A stretch of DNA of 62,006 nucleotides from a virus. The position numbers and the translations under genes were made by a program. Shown one piece after another: positions 8,710 through 18,328 of the stretch (position 1 is its first letter; each line of letters begins with the position of its first letter). The notes beneath the pieces are model-generated. The model ran no database searches. It had not been told where the DNA came from and worked only from the letters and a program-made list of their open reading frames with translations. The stretch spans positions 1 through 62,006 of IMG/VR virus record IMGVR_UViG_3300033182_000774; one strand, written 5' to 3'.

Positions 8710-9278
8710 ATGATTTTATTGGTGTTTACGAAAAACAAATAGACAGCCGAATTTGTGAAAATTTAATTAAGCATTTTAAACACTTTAAGCACTTACCTGG
8801 GTTTAGGGAGGACTCGGGAGAAAATAAAGGTTTAAACAGAAGGGATGAAGCGGTTTTCTTTGAAGAGGCGACTCTAAAAAACAGGCAGTTTGGCTCTGCT
8901 TCAGGAGACATTGGGAAATTCAATGAAAGGCTTCAAAAGTGTTTCATGGAATATACTACTCAATATGGCTTGGATTTTATGAGGGTTTCATCATTTGTGG
9001 TCAAGATGCATCATGTAAAACCGCATGAGGGATACCACGCATTTCATCCTGAAGTATCCAGCCTAGAGAGTTCCGATAGGTGTTTAGTTTGGTTGTGTTA
9101 TTTAAACGATGTCGAAAACGGAGGGGAAACGGAGTTTTTATTCCAAGGCAGAAAAATAAAACCTGAAATGGGGAAATTTTTAATTTGGCCTGCCCAGTGG
9201 ACACATACCCACAGGGGCAACCCAATTTACAAGGGTGAAAAATACTACGCAACTGGATGGTTTAATTACACACAATGA
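8700..9278 (+). CDS. Second 2-oxoglutarate/Fe(II) oxygenase, HxE variant
   Basis: The 192-residue product has the prolyl-hydroxylase layout. The core reads EGYHAFHPE, so the metal motif is His116-x-Glu118 in place of His-x-Asp. GGETEF, WPAQWTHTHRGNP (distal His169 or His171) and KYYATGWF follow. It is clearly different from the oxygenase just upstream, so this is not a recent tandem copy. Glu in place of Asp could still bind Fe(II). It overlaps the large structural gene at 9275 by 4 bases. The likely substrate is a virion protein. Confidence 0.8.
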   Translation: MEINDFIGVYEKQIDSRICENLIKHFKHFKHLPGFREDSGENKGLNRRDEAVFFEEATLKNRQFGSASGDIGKFNERLQKCFMEYTTQYGLDFMRVSSFVVKMHHVKPHEGYHAFHPEVSSLESSDRCLVWLCYLNDVENGGETEFLFQGRKIKPEMGKFLIWPAQWTHTHRGNPIYKGEKYYATGWFNYTQ

Positions 9279-11959
9279 TTGAAACCCAGAACCAATTTGA
9301 CGGTGGTATTAATACCCGCCTGCCAGCAAACAGGATCGCACAGAACCAAGTGGTTTCTGCGTCCAATGTCGATTTTTCCCATGGCGATATCCGTGGAGAA
9401 TTCGGCATGGTTGGGGGTAGTAATAGAGACTTTTATTATGAGTCAGGCAACACCTGGATTTCAGAAGAGGGAGCGCAAGGGGCAACTACTATCTATGACT
9501 GGCCAGATAACACTGGGAACACGGCATGGGTAGCAGACACAAACAGCATCTACTCATTATCAGGGGGTAGTAATAGTGTCCTTAGTACTACAGCAACAGA
9601 ACTTAATCTTTTTACAGGCACAATCCCCGACAACACAGAATTTATAGTCGGCAATAGTAATTCAACGGATTTCACTGTTACCATCCACGATGTAACCCGT
9701 GGCATCCATGGCGCAAATAGTTACGTTGAGTTTAATAATGACCTCTACATTTCGAGGTCACAGTTTACTATTACTGGCACCTGGAGTAGTGGCGTAAAAA
9801 CGATTAATGTGGGGGCAGATTCCTACAAGATCCAGGTCGGTGATGTATTAACTGCGACCAACTTAGTTGCTGGTGTGATTGTTGTGGATATCGACACAGC
9901 AGCAGACACTATCACGTTATCAGAAAACACCACTGGCACTGGCTCAGGCGCGACAATCATTGTCGATCCAATTATCTCAAAGTATGTAGACGGTGACATA
10001 ACAACCTCATTCCGAGTAGGCGCACAGTCACCCATCCCCACGATTTCTTTTACACAAACAGCAGGAACAAGTACAAACACTGCCCGTAATAACAGCCATA
10101 GTGCTGGCTGGTTTTCTACACCTATTCTAATTCCGTTTCAATACGCACTTTCGTTTTATGACGAAACAGGTGTTGAATCAAAAGTAAGCGAGTTTAGTTC
10201 ACTGCCATTTGGTACAACTAACTTTAGTGCTTCTTACCTAAATACACCCCAGTACATCAACATTACTAATGTCACTAGGGCAAATGCCACAAGCACTAGG
10301 AACGGGAGATATGCCCTCTATAGGGTTGGAGGAACAAGTGCGGTTACAAAAAGATGTGCAAATTTATATTTAGATACCGCCTTGAGTGTCGCAACAACAT
10401 TACAGACAACAAGTTCGTCTAACGATACTGTCAGGGTTACACTTACTGGCACACAGTCTAGCCATAAATACGCTGTTCGCTGGTTCTCCTACAACGGGCA
10501 TAATTACGATTATAGTGCGACAAATTACAGTGGTGCCATCTCTGGGATTACTGACTTCAAGCAGGGTGGTCCACTCACATTTGACTTAGTTAGAAACGCA
10601 GGCTCATCCCATGAATTAGACATCCAGGTGGTTATGACCATCCCCGGTGAGACTGTGTCAAGGGAGTACATTTGCAGGACCTTAAACCACCATGGTGCCA
10701 CAGTAACAGATGGCGGTTCAGGTCTAACTGATACACATGATTTCATCGATTGGCTAACTCCATCAGCCTTAACAGACATTCAACCGATTGAAGACGATAA
10801 AACACCTGTACGATCTCTTACATCACTTATAGAGAGTAATAACCTGTTTTTTGCAGTCAAAAATAACAGGGTCCACTGTTCTTCCTATGGAAATCCTAAC
10901 GAATGGCCACAGTATGGTTATTTAGATTTTGACCAGCCTGTAACTGGACTGGGAAAGCTTACTGGGGAGTTGGTTGTATTTACAGAATATGGGATCTACA
11001 GGGTTTATGGAAGTGATCCGCTTAACCTCAGAAAGGTTGAAATCCCGACAGTAGAGGGTGTGCCTGCAGGACTGGAAAAATGCATCAGCCGTTTTGCTGG
11101 TGGTGTGATGTTTGTCTCACACAATGGAATCTGTTTTTACGATGGTGCAAACGTCAATGTCGTAACACAAAATCTGTTAGATTCTTTTGGCCCGCCAAGC
11201 AGCACCTTGGCCAACAATTCTGCCGGGGTGTACGACAATACTTATCATCTTTTAGGGACCAGCAGCACAGGAATTAAATTAGATTTTAAGACTGGTGCGC
11301 CAAGGATTACCAACACGACAATGACCGCCAGCCAGTTGTACTACCGGGGTAAGGTCAACACCCTACACGGCTATGATACCGTCAGCAGTAGTGTGACTTT
11401 AGACTATTTAAACGCATCTTCTTCTGCATCACGACAAAACTATTCCATAAAAACCAGAGAGTTTGATGGTGGGGATATTAATTCTGAAAAGATGTTTTAC
11501 GCCTTCAGTCTTTCTGGTGTTAGTTTTACTGGAACCGCAAAGCTTTTTGTGGATGGAACCGAGACAGATTCCTTCACTGTAAGTAGTACAGAAACAGACT
11601 TTAACAGGACGTTCTATGCTACCTCTCCAAGGACAGGGAATGCTGCAAATGTAGAGATCACCAATGGTGCTGGACAGGTCGAAAAGATTAGCGTTAGGAG
11701 TGATTTAAAAAGTTCATTAAAGAAGATGCTTTTTTCCAGTGTAACCATTGTCTACACGGGCACCCCTGCCATAACTGTAGACGTTGACGGGGTTAATAAG
11801 ATAACGGCGACCACACTTTCAGCACCCACAGGCAATGCTGGAGAGGCAACACTTTATTTTCCTGCAATGACAACGGGGGTGGTCCCGCATCTTAGGGAGA
11901 CAGGCGATGAGGCAAATGGCAGGGTTGTGAGCTTCCAGTATTCTGCTACGGATGTGTAA
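9275..11959 (+). CDS. Large tail/virion structural protein
   Basis: The 894-residue product begins with FDGGINTRLPANRIAQNQ, the opening seen in many podoviral tail tube or stalk proteins, and is beta-rich throughout, with Thr/Ser/Gly-rich repeats. A propeller-like segment (FTEYGIYRVYGSDP, about 568-581) is followed by blade-like repeats. The last 80 residues form a domain (SSVTIVYTGTPAITVDVDG ... YFPAMTTGVVPHL) that recurs twice in the protein at 12132. A tail tube, nozzle or adhesin-platform role is likely. The exact part is not resolved. Confidence 0.65.
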   Translation: MIETQNQFDGGINTRLPANRIAQNQVVSASNVDFSHGDIRGEFGMVGGSNRDFYYESGNTWISEEGAQGATTIYDWPDNTGNTAWVADTNSIYSLSGGSNSVLSTTATELNLFTGTIPDNTEFIVGNSNSTDFTVTIHDVTRGIHGANSYVEFNNDLYISRSQFTITGTWSSGVKTINVGADSYKIQVGDVLTATNLVAGVIVVDIDTAADTITLSENTTGTGSGATIIVDPIISKYVDGDITTSFRVGAQSPIPTISFTQTAGTSTNTARNNSHSAGWFSTPILIPFQYALSFYDETGVESKVSEFSSLPFGTTNFSASYLNTPQYINITNVTRANATSTRNGRYALYRVGGTSAVTKRCANLYLDTALSVATTLQTTSSSNDTVRVTLTGTQSSHKYAVRWFSYNGHNYDYSATNYSGAISGITDFKQGGPLTFDLVRNAGSSHELDIQVVMTIPGETVSREYICRTLNHHGATVTDGGSGLTDTHDFIDWLTPSALTDIQPIEDDKTPVRSLTSLIESNNLFFAVKNNRVHCSSYGNPNEWPQYGYLDFDQPVTGLGKLTGELVVFTEYGIYRVYGSDPLNLRKVEIPTVEGVPAGLEKCISRFAGGVMFVSHNGICFYDGANVNVVTQNLLDSFGPPSSTLANNSAGVYDNTYHLLGTSSTGIKLDFKTGAPRITNTTMTASQLYYRGKVNTLHGYDTVSSSVTLDYLNASSSASRQNYSIKTREFDGGDINSEKMFYAFSLSGVSFTGTAKLFVDGTETDSFTVSSTETDFNRTFYATSPRTGNAANVEITNGAGQVEKISVRSDLKSSLKKMLFSSVTIVYTGTPAITVDVDGVNKITATTLSAPTGNAGEATLYFPAMTTGVVPHLRETGDEANGRVVSFQYSATDV

Positions 11960-12132
11960 TGGCAGAAAAAAACCCTGAGTATGATGGCTATCTCGATTTA
12001 ACAGATCGAAGAACAAGGGAGGCATTTAAGCAAGTTTCTGAAAATTTAAGGACTGTAATTGACAAGATAACCAGCCTAGAAAACGAAATTGTAACGATAA
12101 AACAAAGACTGGATTCCTTAGAGGCGACTTAA
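11959..12132 (+). CDS. 57-residue coiled-coil protein
   Basis: This short gene starts at an ATG overlapping the upstream stop and ends overlapping the next ATG (TAATG at both ends). The protein is helical, with a heptad-like C-terminal half (VIDKITSLENEIVTIKQRL). Its tight coupling between two structural genes suggests a small virion or assembly protein. No family was recognised. Confidence 0.7.
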   Translation: MAEKNPEYDGYLDLTDRRTREAFKQVSENLRTVIDKITSLENEIVTIKQRLDSLEAT

Positions 12133-12908
12133 TGGCACGTTCAGTATTCCACGCAGTAAATCTACGTTACGAGGGGCAGCCCACCATAAGTGTCACTGTT
12201 GACGGGTCTGCGATTGTGACCAACCAGCTACTCCCTAACCACACCATCTTAAAACAAAGAAGGATCGAACTCCCGGCTGGGGCAGTCGGATACACCCCAC
12301 AAATCCAAAGTTCGTTTTCAGATCCTCTAGGAGTGGAGTTTGAGGGGGTGCCTGAACGAAGCTACGCAAACCAGCAACTTTTTCATTTTTTTGAGGTGCA
12401 GTTTTCCGGGACCGTTGAATTGGAGTTGTATGCTGATGAGGTAAGAAAAACCATCAACAACACCGATGACACCAGTATCACCCTTACCGCAAGAGACAGC
12501 AGGAAGCAGGATATACGTCGTGTATACTTCCCGCCTTTGACCTATGGGTGGGTTCCACAACTGAAACATGTTGTGGATAGTACGGAGGACGGACAAGTTC
12601 TAAATAGTCAACTGCGTTCCCTGCCTGCACGTTTCAGTAGAGGCGAGAAAGAACACACTGAAATCCAAGTTACGCACCAAGGTGATGTTGTGATCGATGT
12701 CATCCTTGATGGTGAAACAATAGACACATACCAATTAGATGCCGATCCATACAGCCCAGACGCATTTGTTACAGAAAAAGAATACATATCAAGTGGTGCA
12801 AGGGGCCACGTTTTACAGTGGATACAGACATCAGGCAACGGAGAAGTAGCATTGTTTGAAACAGATACAACATTGACTGACAGAGATCAGCCACAACAGG
12901 AGGTGTAA
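12132..12908 (+). CDS. Virion protein with duplicated beta domain
   Basis: The 258-residue product contains two units resembling the C-terminal domain of the protein encoded at 9275. The N-terminal one has YEGQPTISVTVDG followed by IELPAGAVGYTPQI; the central one has VYFPPLTYGWVPQL followed by DGQVLN. A shared pattern is (I/L)x(L/F)PxxxxGxxPxL. It is probably a tail-associated structural protein interacting with the 9275 product. The start is fixed by TAATG coupling to the coiled-coil gene. Confidence 0.6.
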   Translation: MARSVFHAVNLRYEGQPTISVTVDGSAIVTNQLLPNHTILKQRRIELPAGAVGYTPQIQSSFSDPLGVEFEGVPERSYANQQLFHFFEVQFSGTVELELYADEVRKTINNTDDTSITLTARDSRKQDIRRVYFPPLTYGWVPQLKHVVDSTEDGQVLNSQLRSLPARFSRGEKEHTEIQVTHQGDVVIDVILDGETIDTYQLDADPYSPDAFVTEKEYISSGARGHVLQWIQTSGNGEVALFETDTTLTDRDQPQQEV

Positions 12909-14866
12909 TGCCAGGGTATAAAATGATTAAGGGCCAGCCACACGGCCTTGCCTACATGACTAAGCAAGAGATGGAGGCAATGAACGAACTTAGGCGTGAA
13001 CCTGGGTTGCGTGGGCGTTTGGCAAGGAAGGGGGCTAAAAAGGAATTTTCGTTTGTTGACGGCATCCCATCGTTTGATACAGAGGTGGAAACAGATCGGG
13101 AAAAAGACGCCAGAGATTTTCATGGGCAACAACAAAGTGAAGCACGTTCACAACAGGCATATAGAGATGCGGTTGCGGCTCAACGAGCAGGAAACTTTGG
13201 CGGGAGTAGTAACAACGACGGGAGGAGTAGAAGAAGTGGCAGTGGTTTTGATCAAGGTCGCTACAACGCCTTAAAAAAGGAATTTGACGACTACAAGGCT
13301 GGCGAAGAAGGAAGAAACAAGGAAGCCGCAGAGAAAAGATTAGAGGAATATCGTGGAGAAAGAAGGCAACAGCTAACCGATGAGTTTGGGGATTACAAGC
13401 AGGATTATAAAGACCTTCGAGATAAAACAGACTTTTCAAGTTTTAGAGATAAGTTTTCTGGGTATGGCGCAGAGTCTGACAGGCTTAGAGGCGAAGCCGC
13501 AGGAAAGTATGGCGGGTATGAATCCCAGATAAATCAAATGGCCGATTATGGTGGCAAGGTCGGTCAGCTTGGTGACCAAATTGGCGGTGCCCGTGCGGGA
13601 TATGCTGGGCTTGGATCTGAGCTTCAAGGAATGCAGGGTCAGGTTGGAAGTCAGGTTAGTAGAACCCAAGGACAAATGGACCAATACCGGGGTGATATCG
13701 GCTCTGCTCAGAGTGATGTAAAAAACATCCAAGGCCAGATGGGTAATTTAGCGGCTCAGGCTCAGGACCCTAATTACTTAATGAGGAATCGAGGTCTTTT
13801 TGCTGGTCAGTTGGAGGCTCAGAGAAAAGGCGCAGAAGAAGGGAATCTCGCAAACATCAGGCGTTCAATGGCGGCCTCTGGGGCAAGCCCACAAGAGATA
13901 GCAAGGGCTGAGTCAGAAGCAAGAAAAGGCGGGGCGCAGGCTGGTCGTGAGGATGCACTTAGGGCATCACAGATGGCGTTGCAGTCAGGCCAGAGCATGT
14001 TGGGTCAGGCTGGCGGGTTTATGGGGAGTCAGGCAAATCTTGCAGGGCAAAGAGCCGCAATGAGTGGACAGCAGGCTGGCATGGCCATGCAGGGAGGGCA
14101 AATGGGTCTTCAAGGCATAGGCCAGCAAGCAGGAATGGTCGGCCAACGTGGCAACATGATCGGTGCAAATATTGGGGCTATGGGCGCTCAAGCAGGAATG
14201 TACGGCAACGCGCAAAACCTTGGCTTAGGTCAGATTCAAGCTGGCGCAAACATGTATGGTGCTGGGTTGGGCGCACAGCAAAACATGATGGGTTTTGGTG
14301 CTGGAATGGCAGGCCAGGGACAGTCTTCACTTGGAAGTGAACTTGCTATGAAAGGTGGGTTTACAGGCAATATGTCTGGAATGACCGAAGCACAATTACA
14401 GGACGTAGTCGCCCAGCAGAACCAAGCTTTTGAAAAGGAGATGGCTGAGAAAGGGTACGCATACCAGCGTGATGCCGCAAATGCGATGAGGCCACGATCG
14501 CCATCGATGATGGATCAGTTAACAGGTTTTGCTACAGCTGTGGCTCCTATAGCAATCGCTAGTATGTCTGACAAAAACGTCAAAAAGAATATTAGATCAG
14601 CAAAAGATAAAGACCTGATGACTCCAAAAGAGATTGACGGATTTCTGAATTCTTTATACGCACACCAGTACAACTACAAAAACCCAAAACACGGCAAAGG
14701 TAAGCAAGTTGGAATCATGGCTCAAGACGTTGAGAAAACCCAGCTTGGTAAACAAATGGTAGAAGACACGCCAGAAGGCAAGCAGATTAATGCTGCTAAG
14801 GGCCTTGGATTGGTAATGGCTTCACAAGCTCGCTTGAACGAGCGTCTAAACGCAATAGGAGCATAA
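12908..14866 (+). CDS. Virion protein with Gly/Gln/Met-rich region and S74 chaperone
   Basis: The 652-residue product has a charged N-terminal half, an EEG/RRQ-rich coiled coil (about 115-165) and a long low-complexity Gly/Gln/Ala/Met region (about 185-480). It ends in a peptidase S74 domain from Ser554-Asp555 (SDKNVKKNI, then VGIMAQDVEKT). The S74 domain suggests a trimeric needle or fibre whose chaperone is removed by self-cleavage. Low-complexity helical regions with Gly and Gln are common in ejected internal proteins, so a DNA-ejection role is also possible. Confidence 0.7.
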   Translation: MPGYKMIKGQPHGLAYMTKQEMEAMNELRREPGLRGRLARKGAKKEFSFVDGIPSFDTEVETDREKDARDFHGQQQSEARSQQAYRDAVAAQRAGNFGGSSNNDGRSRRSGSGFDQGRYNALKKEFDDYKAGEEGRNKEAAEKRLEEYRGERRQQLTDEFGDYKQDYKDLRDKTDFSSFRDKFSGYGAESDRLRGEAAGKYGGYESQINQMADYGGKVGQLGDQIGGARAGYAGLGSELQGMQGQVGSQVSRTQGQMDQYRGDIGSAQSDVKNIQGQMGNLAAQAQDPNYLMRNRGLFAGQLEAQRKGAEEGNLANIRRSMAASGASPQEIARAESEARKGGAQAGREDALRASQMALQSGQSMLGQAGGFMGSQANLAGQRAAMSGQQAGMAMQGGQMGLQGIGQQAGMVGQRGNMIGANIGAMGAQAGMYGNAQNLGLGQIQAGANMYGAGLGAQQNMMGFGAGMAGQGQSSLGSELAMKGGFTGNMSGMTEAQLQDVVAQQNQAFEKEMAEKGYAYQRDAANAMRPRSPSMMDQLTGFATAVAPIAIASMSDKNVKKNIRSAKDKDLMTPKEIDGFLNSLYAHQYNYKNPKHGKGKQVGIMAQDVEKTQLGKQMVEDTPEGKQINAAKGLGLVMASQARLNERLNAIGA

Positions 14867-14867
14867 T

Positions 14868-15815
14868 ATGGCTGTAAATTATGATGCAGGCAGGGGTGGC
14901 AGAGGAGCCTACGCAAATTTAGCTAGGGCACTCCAGATGAAACTGGAGGCTGAAAACTCCCGGAGGGCTGAAGACATCCGAAGGCAGGGGCTTTTTGGTA
15001 CAGGGATTACGCAGGAAAACTTGAGCAGTCTTGCGAACACTGGATTGTCAATTGCCCAGTTTGGTCAGGATCGGATGGACAAGCAAATGGCTTCAGCCAC
15101 TGATTCCTTCAATAGGCGTATGGAGCGGAATCAAAAACTCTATGATCGTTATGCGAGTTCCACAGATCCTAATGATCAAAAGAAAGCAGACATGCTTTTG
15201 ATGAACATGAATCGGGAACAGGACCGATTTGAAGATGCCATGCGAGAGTATGGAAAATCTGGGATGTTTGGCACTGGGTTTGGTTCGGATGTGGTCGATT
15301 ATGATGTTGATGAATCAGGCTTCCTCCAAAACCTTGTAGATAGGGTCAATGCGAAACCAGCAACAGCATCCTCAAAAAGAAGAAGTTCTGTCCGGGGAGG
15401 AAGGGCTTTTGGGGCCAACCGCGTAACCCCTCAAAACCAGCAATACCAGGGAAGCGGTCAAACTCCTAACGCAAGCCCAGTTGCTACAAATGCACCACAA
15501 GACGATGAATTTGGCGGTAGAGGGACGACACCATTAATGAGTCAAAGGGTGATGCCTGACAGAGGCATGGAAGGAAATACTGGGCAACAATCAATGATGG
15601 TCCCCACCACTGCGACCATGACTGGAGAAGCACTTGGGCCTAAGAATTATGAGGACTACTTAAAGACTGCTGATCCAATGCCTTTCCCCCCGTTAAATGA
15701 AGCAGGCACACATGATCAGAGGATGTATCCATCGTGGAGGGAGGAAGAAGACCGAAGACAGTTGATGAAAAAAACAAAACGCTTCTATGACCCCGCGCAA
15801 TTCACCACAAGGTAA
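14868..15815 (+). CDS. Putative internal virion protein
   Basis: The 315-residue product is Arg/Met/Gln-rich, helical at the N-terminus (residues 12-140) and disordered at the C-terminus, with no recognised domain. It lies between the S74 protein and two very long proteins in one uninterrupted run, a context that in podoviruses encodes head or ejection proteins. A role as an internal or ejected protein is inferred from this order only. Confidence 0.55.
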   Translation: MAVNYDAGRGGRGAYANLARALQMKLEAENSRRAEDIRRQGLFGTGITQENLSSLANTGLSIAQFGQDRMDKQMASATDSFNRRMERNQKLYDRYASSTDPNDQKKADMLLMNMNREQDRFEDAMREYGKSGMFGTGFGSDVVDYDVDESGFLQNLVDRVNAKPATASSKRRSSVRGGRAFGANRVTPQNQQYQGSGQTPNASPVATNAPQDDEFGGRGTTPLMSQRVMPDRGMEGNTGQQSMMVPTTATMTGEALGPKNYEDYLKTADPMPFPPLNEAGTHDQRMYPSWREEEDRRQLMKKTKRFYDPAQFTTR

Positions 15816-15817
15816 TA

Positions 15818-18328
15818 ATGGCACTCAAAAGCGACGAAAACATAACTGCAAGAGAACTGCTTGAACTCCAAAGGCAAGGGTTCATAAGTTCAAGCAAACT
15901 GCTTGAAGAGTTAAAAAAGTCTAAAAGAAAAGAGGGATCTAGCGTTCTACAGCAAGCATTGGCTTCTGCACCAAAAGCACAAATGGCAGATCCTAGCGCG
16001 GTAGATGTTGGCACAGTGCCAAAGGTTAGAACACCAGAGGCAGGGCCTACTTCTAGACGTGGCCTTGACAAAATATATTTACCAAAAGCGGCTGAAGGCA
16101 TGGCTAGAGACCGGAATATGTACGACATGGAGCCAGATCCCATAATTGGGAAGCCAGACGAAATGCTTGCTAAGGCCGCCTACATGAAGCAAGTAAATCA
16201 GGAACGCCAAGCAGAGAAAAACATGGTTGACATGGAAAACAGGCGCAACCAGCAGTTGGCAAATATTGCAAAGGATGATTCGTTTGCCAAGACAGGCAAA
16301 TCCCTATCTTACAATCAATTCCTTGAAGACAATGTTAGTGGGGATCTAAAGGCAAAAAAACCGTCTGGTTTAATTGAAGAAATCTTAATGTCAGACACTT
16401 CACCGAAACTGCTGGAAGAATCGACAATCCGTGGCGACGATCCAGTTAATTGGCTTACTGAAGACATTGTTCAGACATCTTCACAAGCTGCTCAGGCTGA
16501 CATCGATGCAGGCTTAGAACAGGAAGATGATCGTTTTGCACAAGCCCAAAAGCGAAGCGGGATAATGAATGATCCAAGTCAGATGCGCGTACCTCAAAGT
16601 GAGGACGAAGCAAAATATGGTCTTGGTACAGAAACCACTGAAACGCCACTTGAGGGTGCTGGGCCGAATCTTTTTGAAGAGCAAACCATAAAGCCAGACG
16701 ACCCGCCTGAAGTCATGGAGATGAAGCAACTCCAGATAGACGCACAAAAGAAAAAACCGGGTGCAATCAAGGCTAGAAAAGAAATGTTTGCTGGACTCCC
16801 CCGGGAGGCTAAAGCCATGGCAAAGGAAGAACTTGGGAACTACTACGTCGATCCAAATTCTGGACTTGCAATCAACCTGACAGAACTTGATGCAAGTGCT
16901 AATAGACGAGCTCACATGATGCTTTTGCAGGAAGTCCCAAAGCATCAAAGAACAACAATGCTTGCTAATTGGGGATACATTGACAAAGAAGATGTGGAGA
17001 ACCTTCCAGAAGATCCTCAAATTCAAAAAGCAAAGATTGAGGCCGCCAATAGACTTGCGGTCGCAGCCCTTCAGGATAAGGGCGCAACAACTAGGACGGG
17101 GATGCAAACAAGTGCAAATTTAGCCATAGCGAATTTGCAGGACGACACAGCAAGGACTTTAGGGGTTAGGAAACTCGATTTACAGGAAGCCAGAGACAAG
17201 GTTGCAGACCGAATTGCAACTGGTGAATTGACCATTAAACAAGCGGCTCAGGAATTAGCCCGGACTCTTGGGGTTAGGCAGGAGGATCGGTTGCAGGACA
17301 TGATGGAACGAGAATTCGCATTTAAGTATGAAGAGATGGAAGGGATGGATGCCTTCAGAAATGCCCAACTGTCACAGCAGAACACTCAATGGACTGCTGA
17401 TTTTATGCGGAGAGGTAAGAACGAACAAAGAGCCTGGTTGTTAAACAAACATAAACAGGCGATGAGTGATATTAAATGGGCAATGGAGAATTACCAGTTT
17501 GATTCTGCGGCTGTTTTTGCGTCAGAAAATGGTATTAATCTGGTCCCAAACATTGAAATGAAAATGAAGCGGGATGCTGCCAAATTAGCCAAGAAGGATC
17601 TTGCTACAGGATCTGTTGCCGCATTGGCTAGACAACATCTGAAGGTAACACCCGGTGCTAAGACAAGTGATGTAAATAAATTCCTAAACAACTACCATCA
17701 GTCCAGAGTCAACATTGTAAAAGAATTAAGTAAAACGAGGGTAGATGAGGGCACTGGGTTAACACCGCTTGATGCAGCATTTGAGCAGTACGGGATTGTT
17801 CCTTTTGAGTCATTACCACCAGATAGCCAGAAGAAATTTACAAGCCCAGCGCATTATAAAATTGCTATGACTCAACAGGTCATCGAACAAAAGATGACTG
17901 AGGCACACGGCCCTTTTCACGCAAAATATAAGGATCTTGAGATGCAGATCCAGCGCGATGGTGGAGAAGACAAGGGGGGGACGACTAGCAAAAAAGAAAC
18001 AACACCTAAGACCGGCAAGGGGAAGGAAACTCCAAAACCTTTAGACACATCCATATTTGAAAGTGACGATGAACTTGCCATGGGTGCTTTACTCCCAGGG
18101 GAGATGGATAATGAACTTTCTATGGGGGCTGGCGTAACACCCCAGCAGTTATCTGAACCTGAAAAAGAAGAATGGGAAGCATTGAAGAAACGACAAAAAG
18201 AAGAGTATGAATCTGCTGCTAAACCGCGCAAAGGTAAGCAGGCAGGATCTGAATTATTCGTGGCGATAAAAAACTTTTTTGAAAGGATTAGATACAAATA
18301 TAGAGAGGGGAGAGAAAAACTGAATTAA
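15818..18328 (+). CDS. Large helical internal virion protein
   Basis: The 836-residue product is charged and mostly helical, with repeated EAR/KLDLQEARDKVADRI-like coiled-coil segments around residues 410-510 and a disordered, Lys/Glu/Thr-rich region at about 700-790. No enzyme motif was seen. It overlaps the giant gene at 18328 by 1 base (TAATG), so stoichiometric coupling is likely. By position and composition it resembles podoviral ejection proteins that form the trans-envelope channel or ride with DNA. Confidence 0.6.
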   Translation: MALKSDENITARELLELQRQGFISSSKLLEELKKSKRKEGSSVLQQALASAPKAQMADPSAVDVGTVPKVRTPEAGPTSRRGLDKIYLPKAAEGMARDRNMYDMEPDPIIGKPDEMLAKAAYMKQVNQERQAEKNMVDMENRRNQQLANIAKDDSFAKTGKSLSYNQFLEDNVSGDLKAKKPSGLIEEILMSDTSPKLLEESTIRGDDPVNWLTEDIVQTSSQAAQADIDAGLEQEDDRFAQAQKRSGIMNDPSQMRVPQSEDEAKYGLGTETTETPLEGAGPNLFEEQTIKPDDPPEVMEMKQLQIDAQKKKPGAIKARKEMFAGLPREAKAMAKEELGNYYVDPNSGLAINLTELDASANRRAHMMLLQEVPKHQRTTMLANWGYIDKEDVENLPEDPQIQKAKIEAANRLAVAALQDKGATTRTGMQTSANLAIANLQDDTARTLGVRKLDLQEARDKVADRIATGELTIKQAAQELARTLGVRQEDRLQDMMEREFAFKYEEMEGMDAFRNAQLSQQNTQWTADFMRRGKNEQRAWLLNKHKQAMSDIKWAMENYQFDSAAVFASENGINLVPNIEMKMKRDAAKLAKKDLATGSVAALARQHLKVTPGAKTSDVNKFLNNYHQSRVNIVKELSKTRVDEGTGLTPLDAAFEQYGIVPFESLPPDSQKKFTSPAHYKIAMTQQVIEQKMTEAHGPFHAKYKDLEMQIQRDGGEDKGGTTSKKETTPKTGKGKETPKPLDTSIFESDDELAMGALLPGEMDNELSMGAGVTPQQLSEPEKEEWEALKKRQKEEYESAAKPRKGKQAGSELFVAIKNFFERIRYKYREGREKLN

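Noticed and set aside
16514-17107. 197-codon minus-strand ORF
   Set aside because: It lies wholly antisense to the 836-residue virion protein, is rich in Cys/Phe/Leu as expected for a shadow frame, and has no ribosome site.
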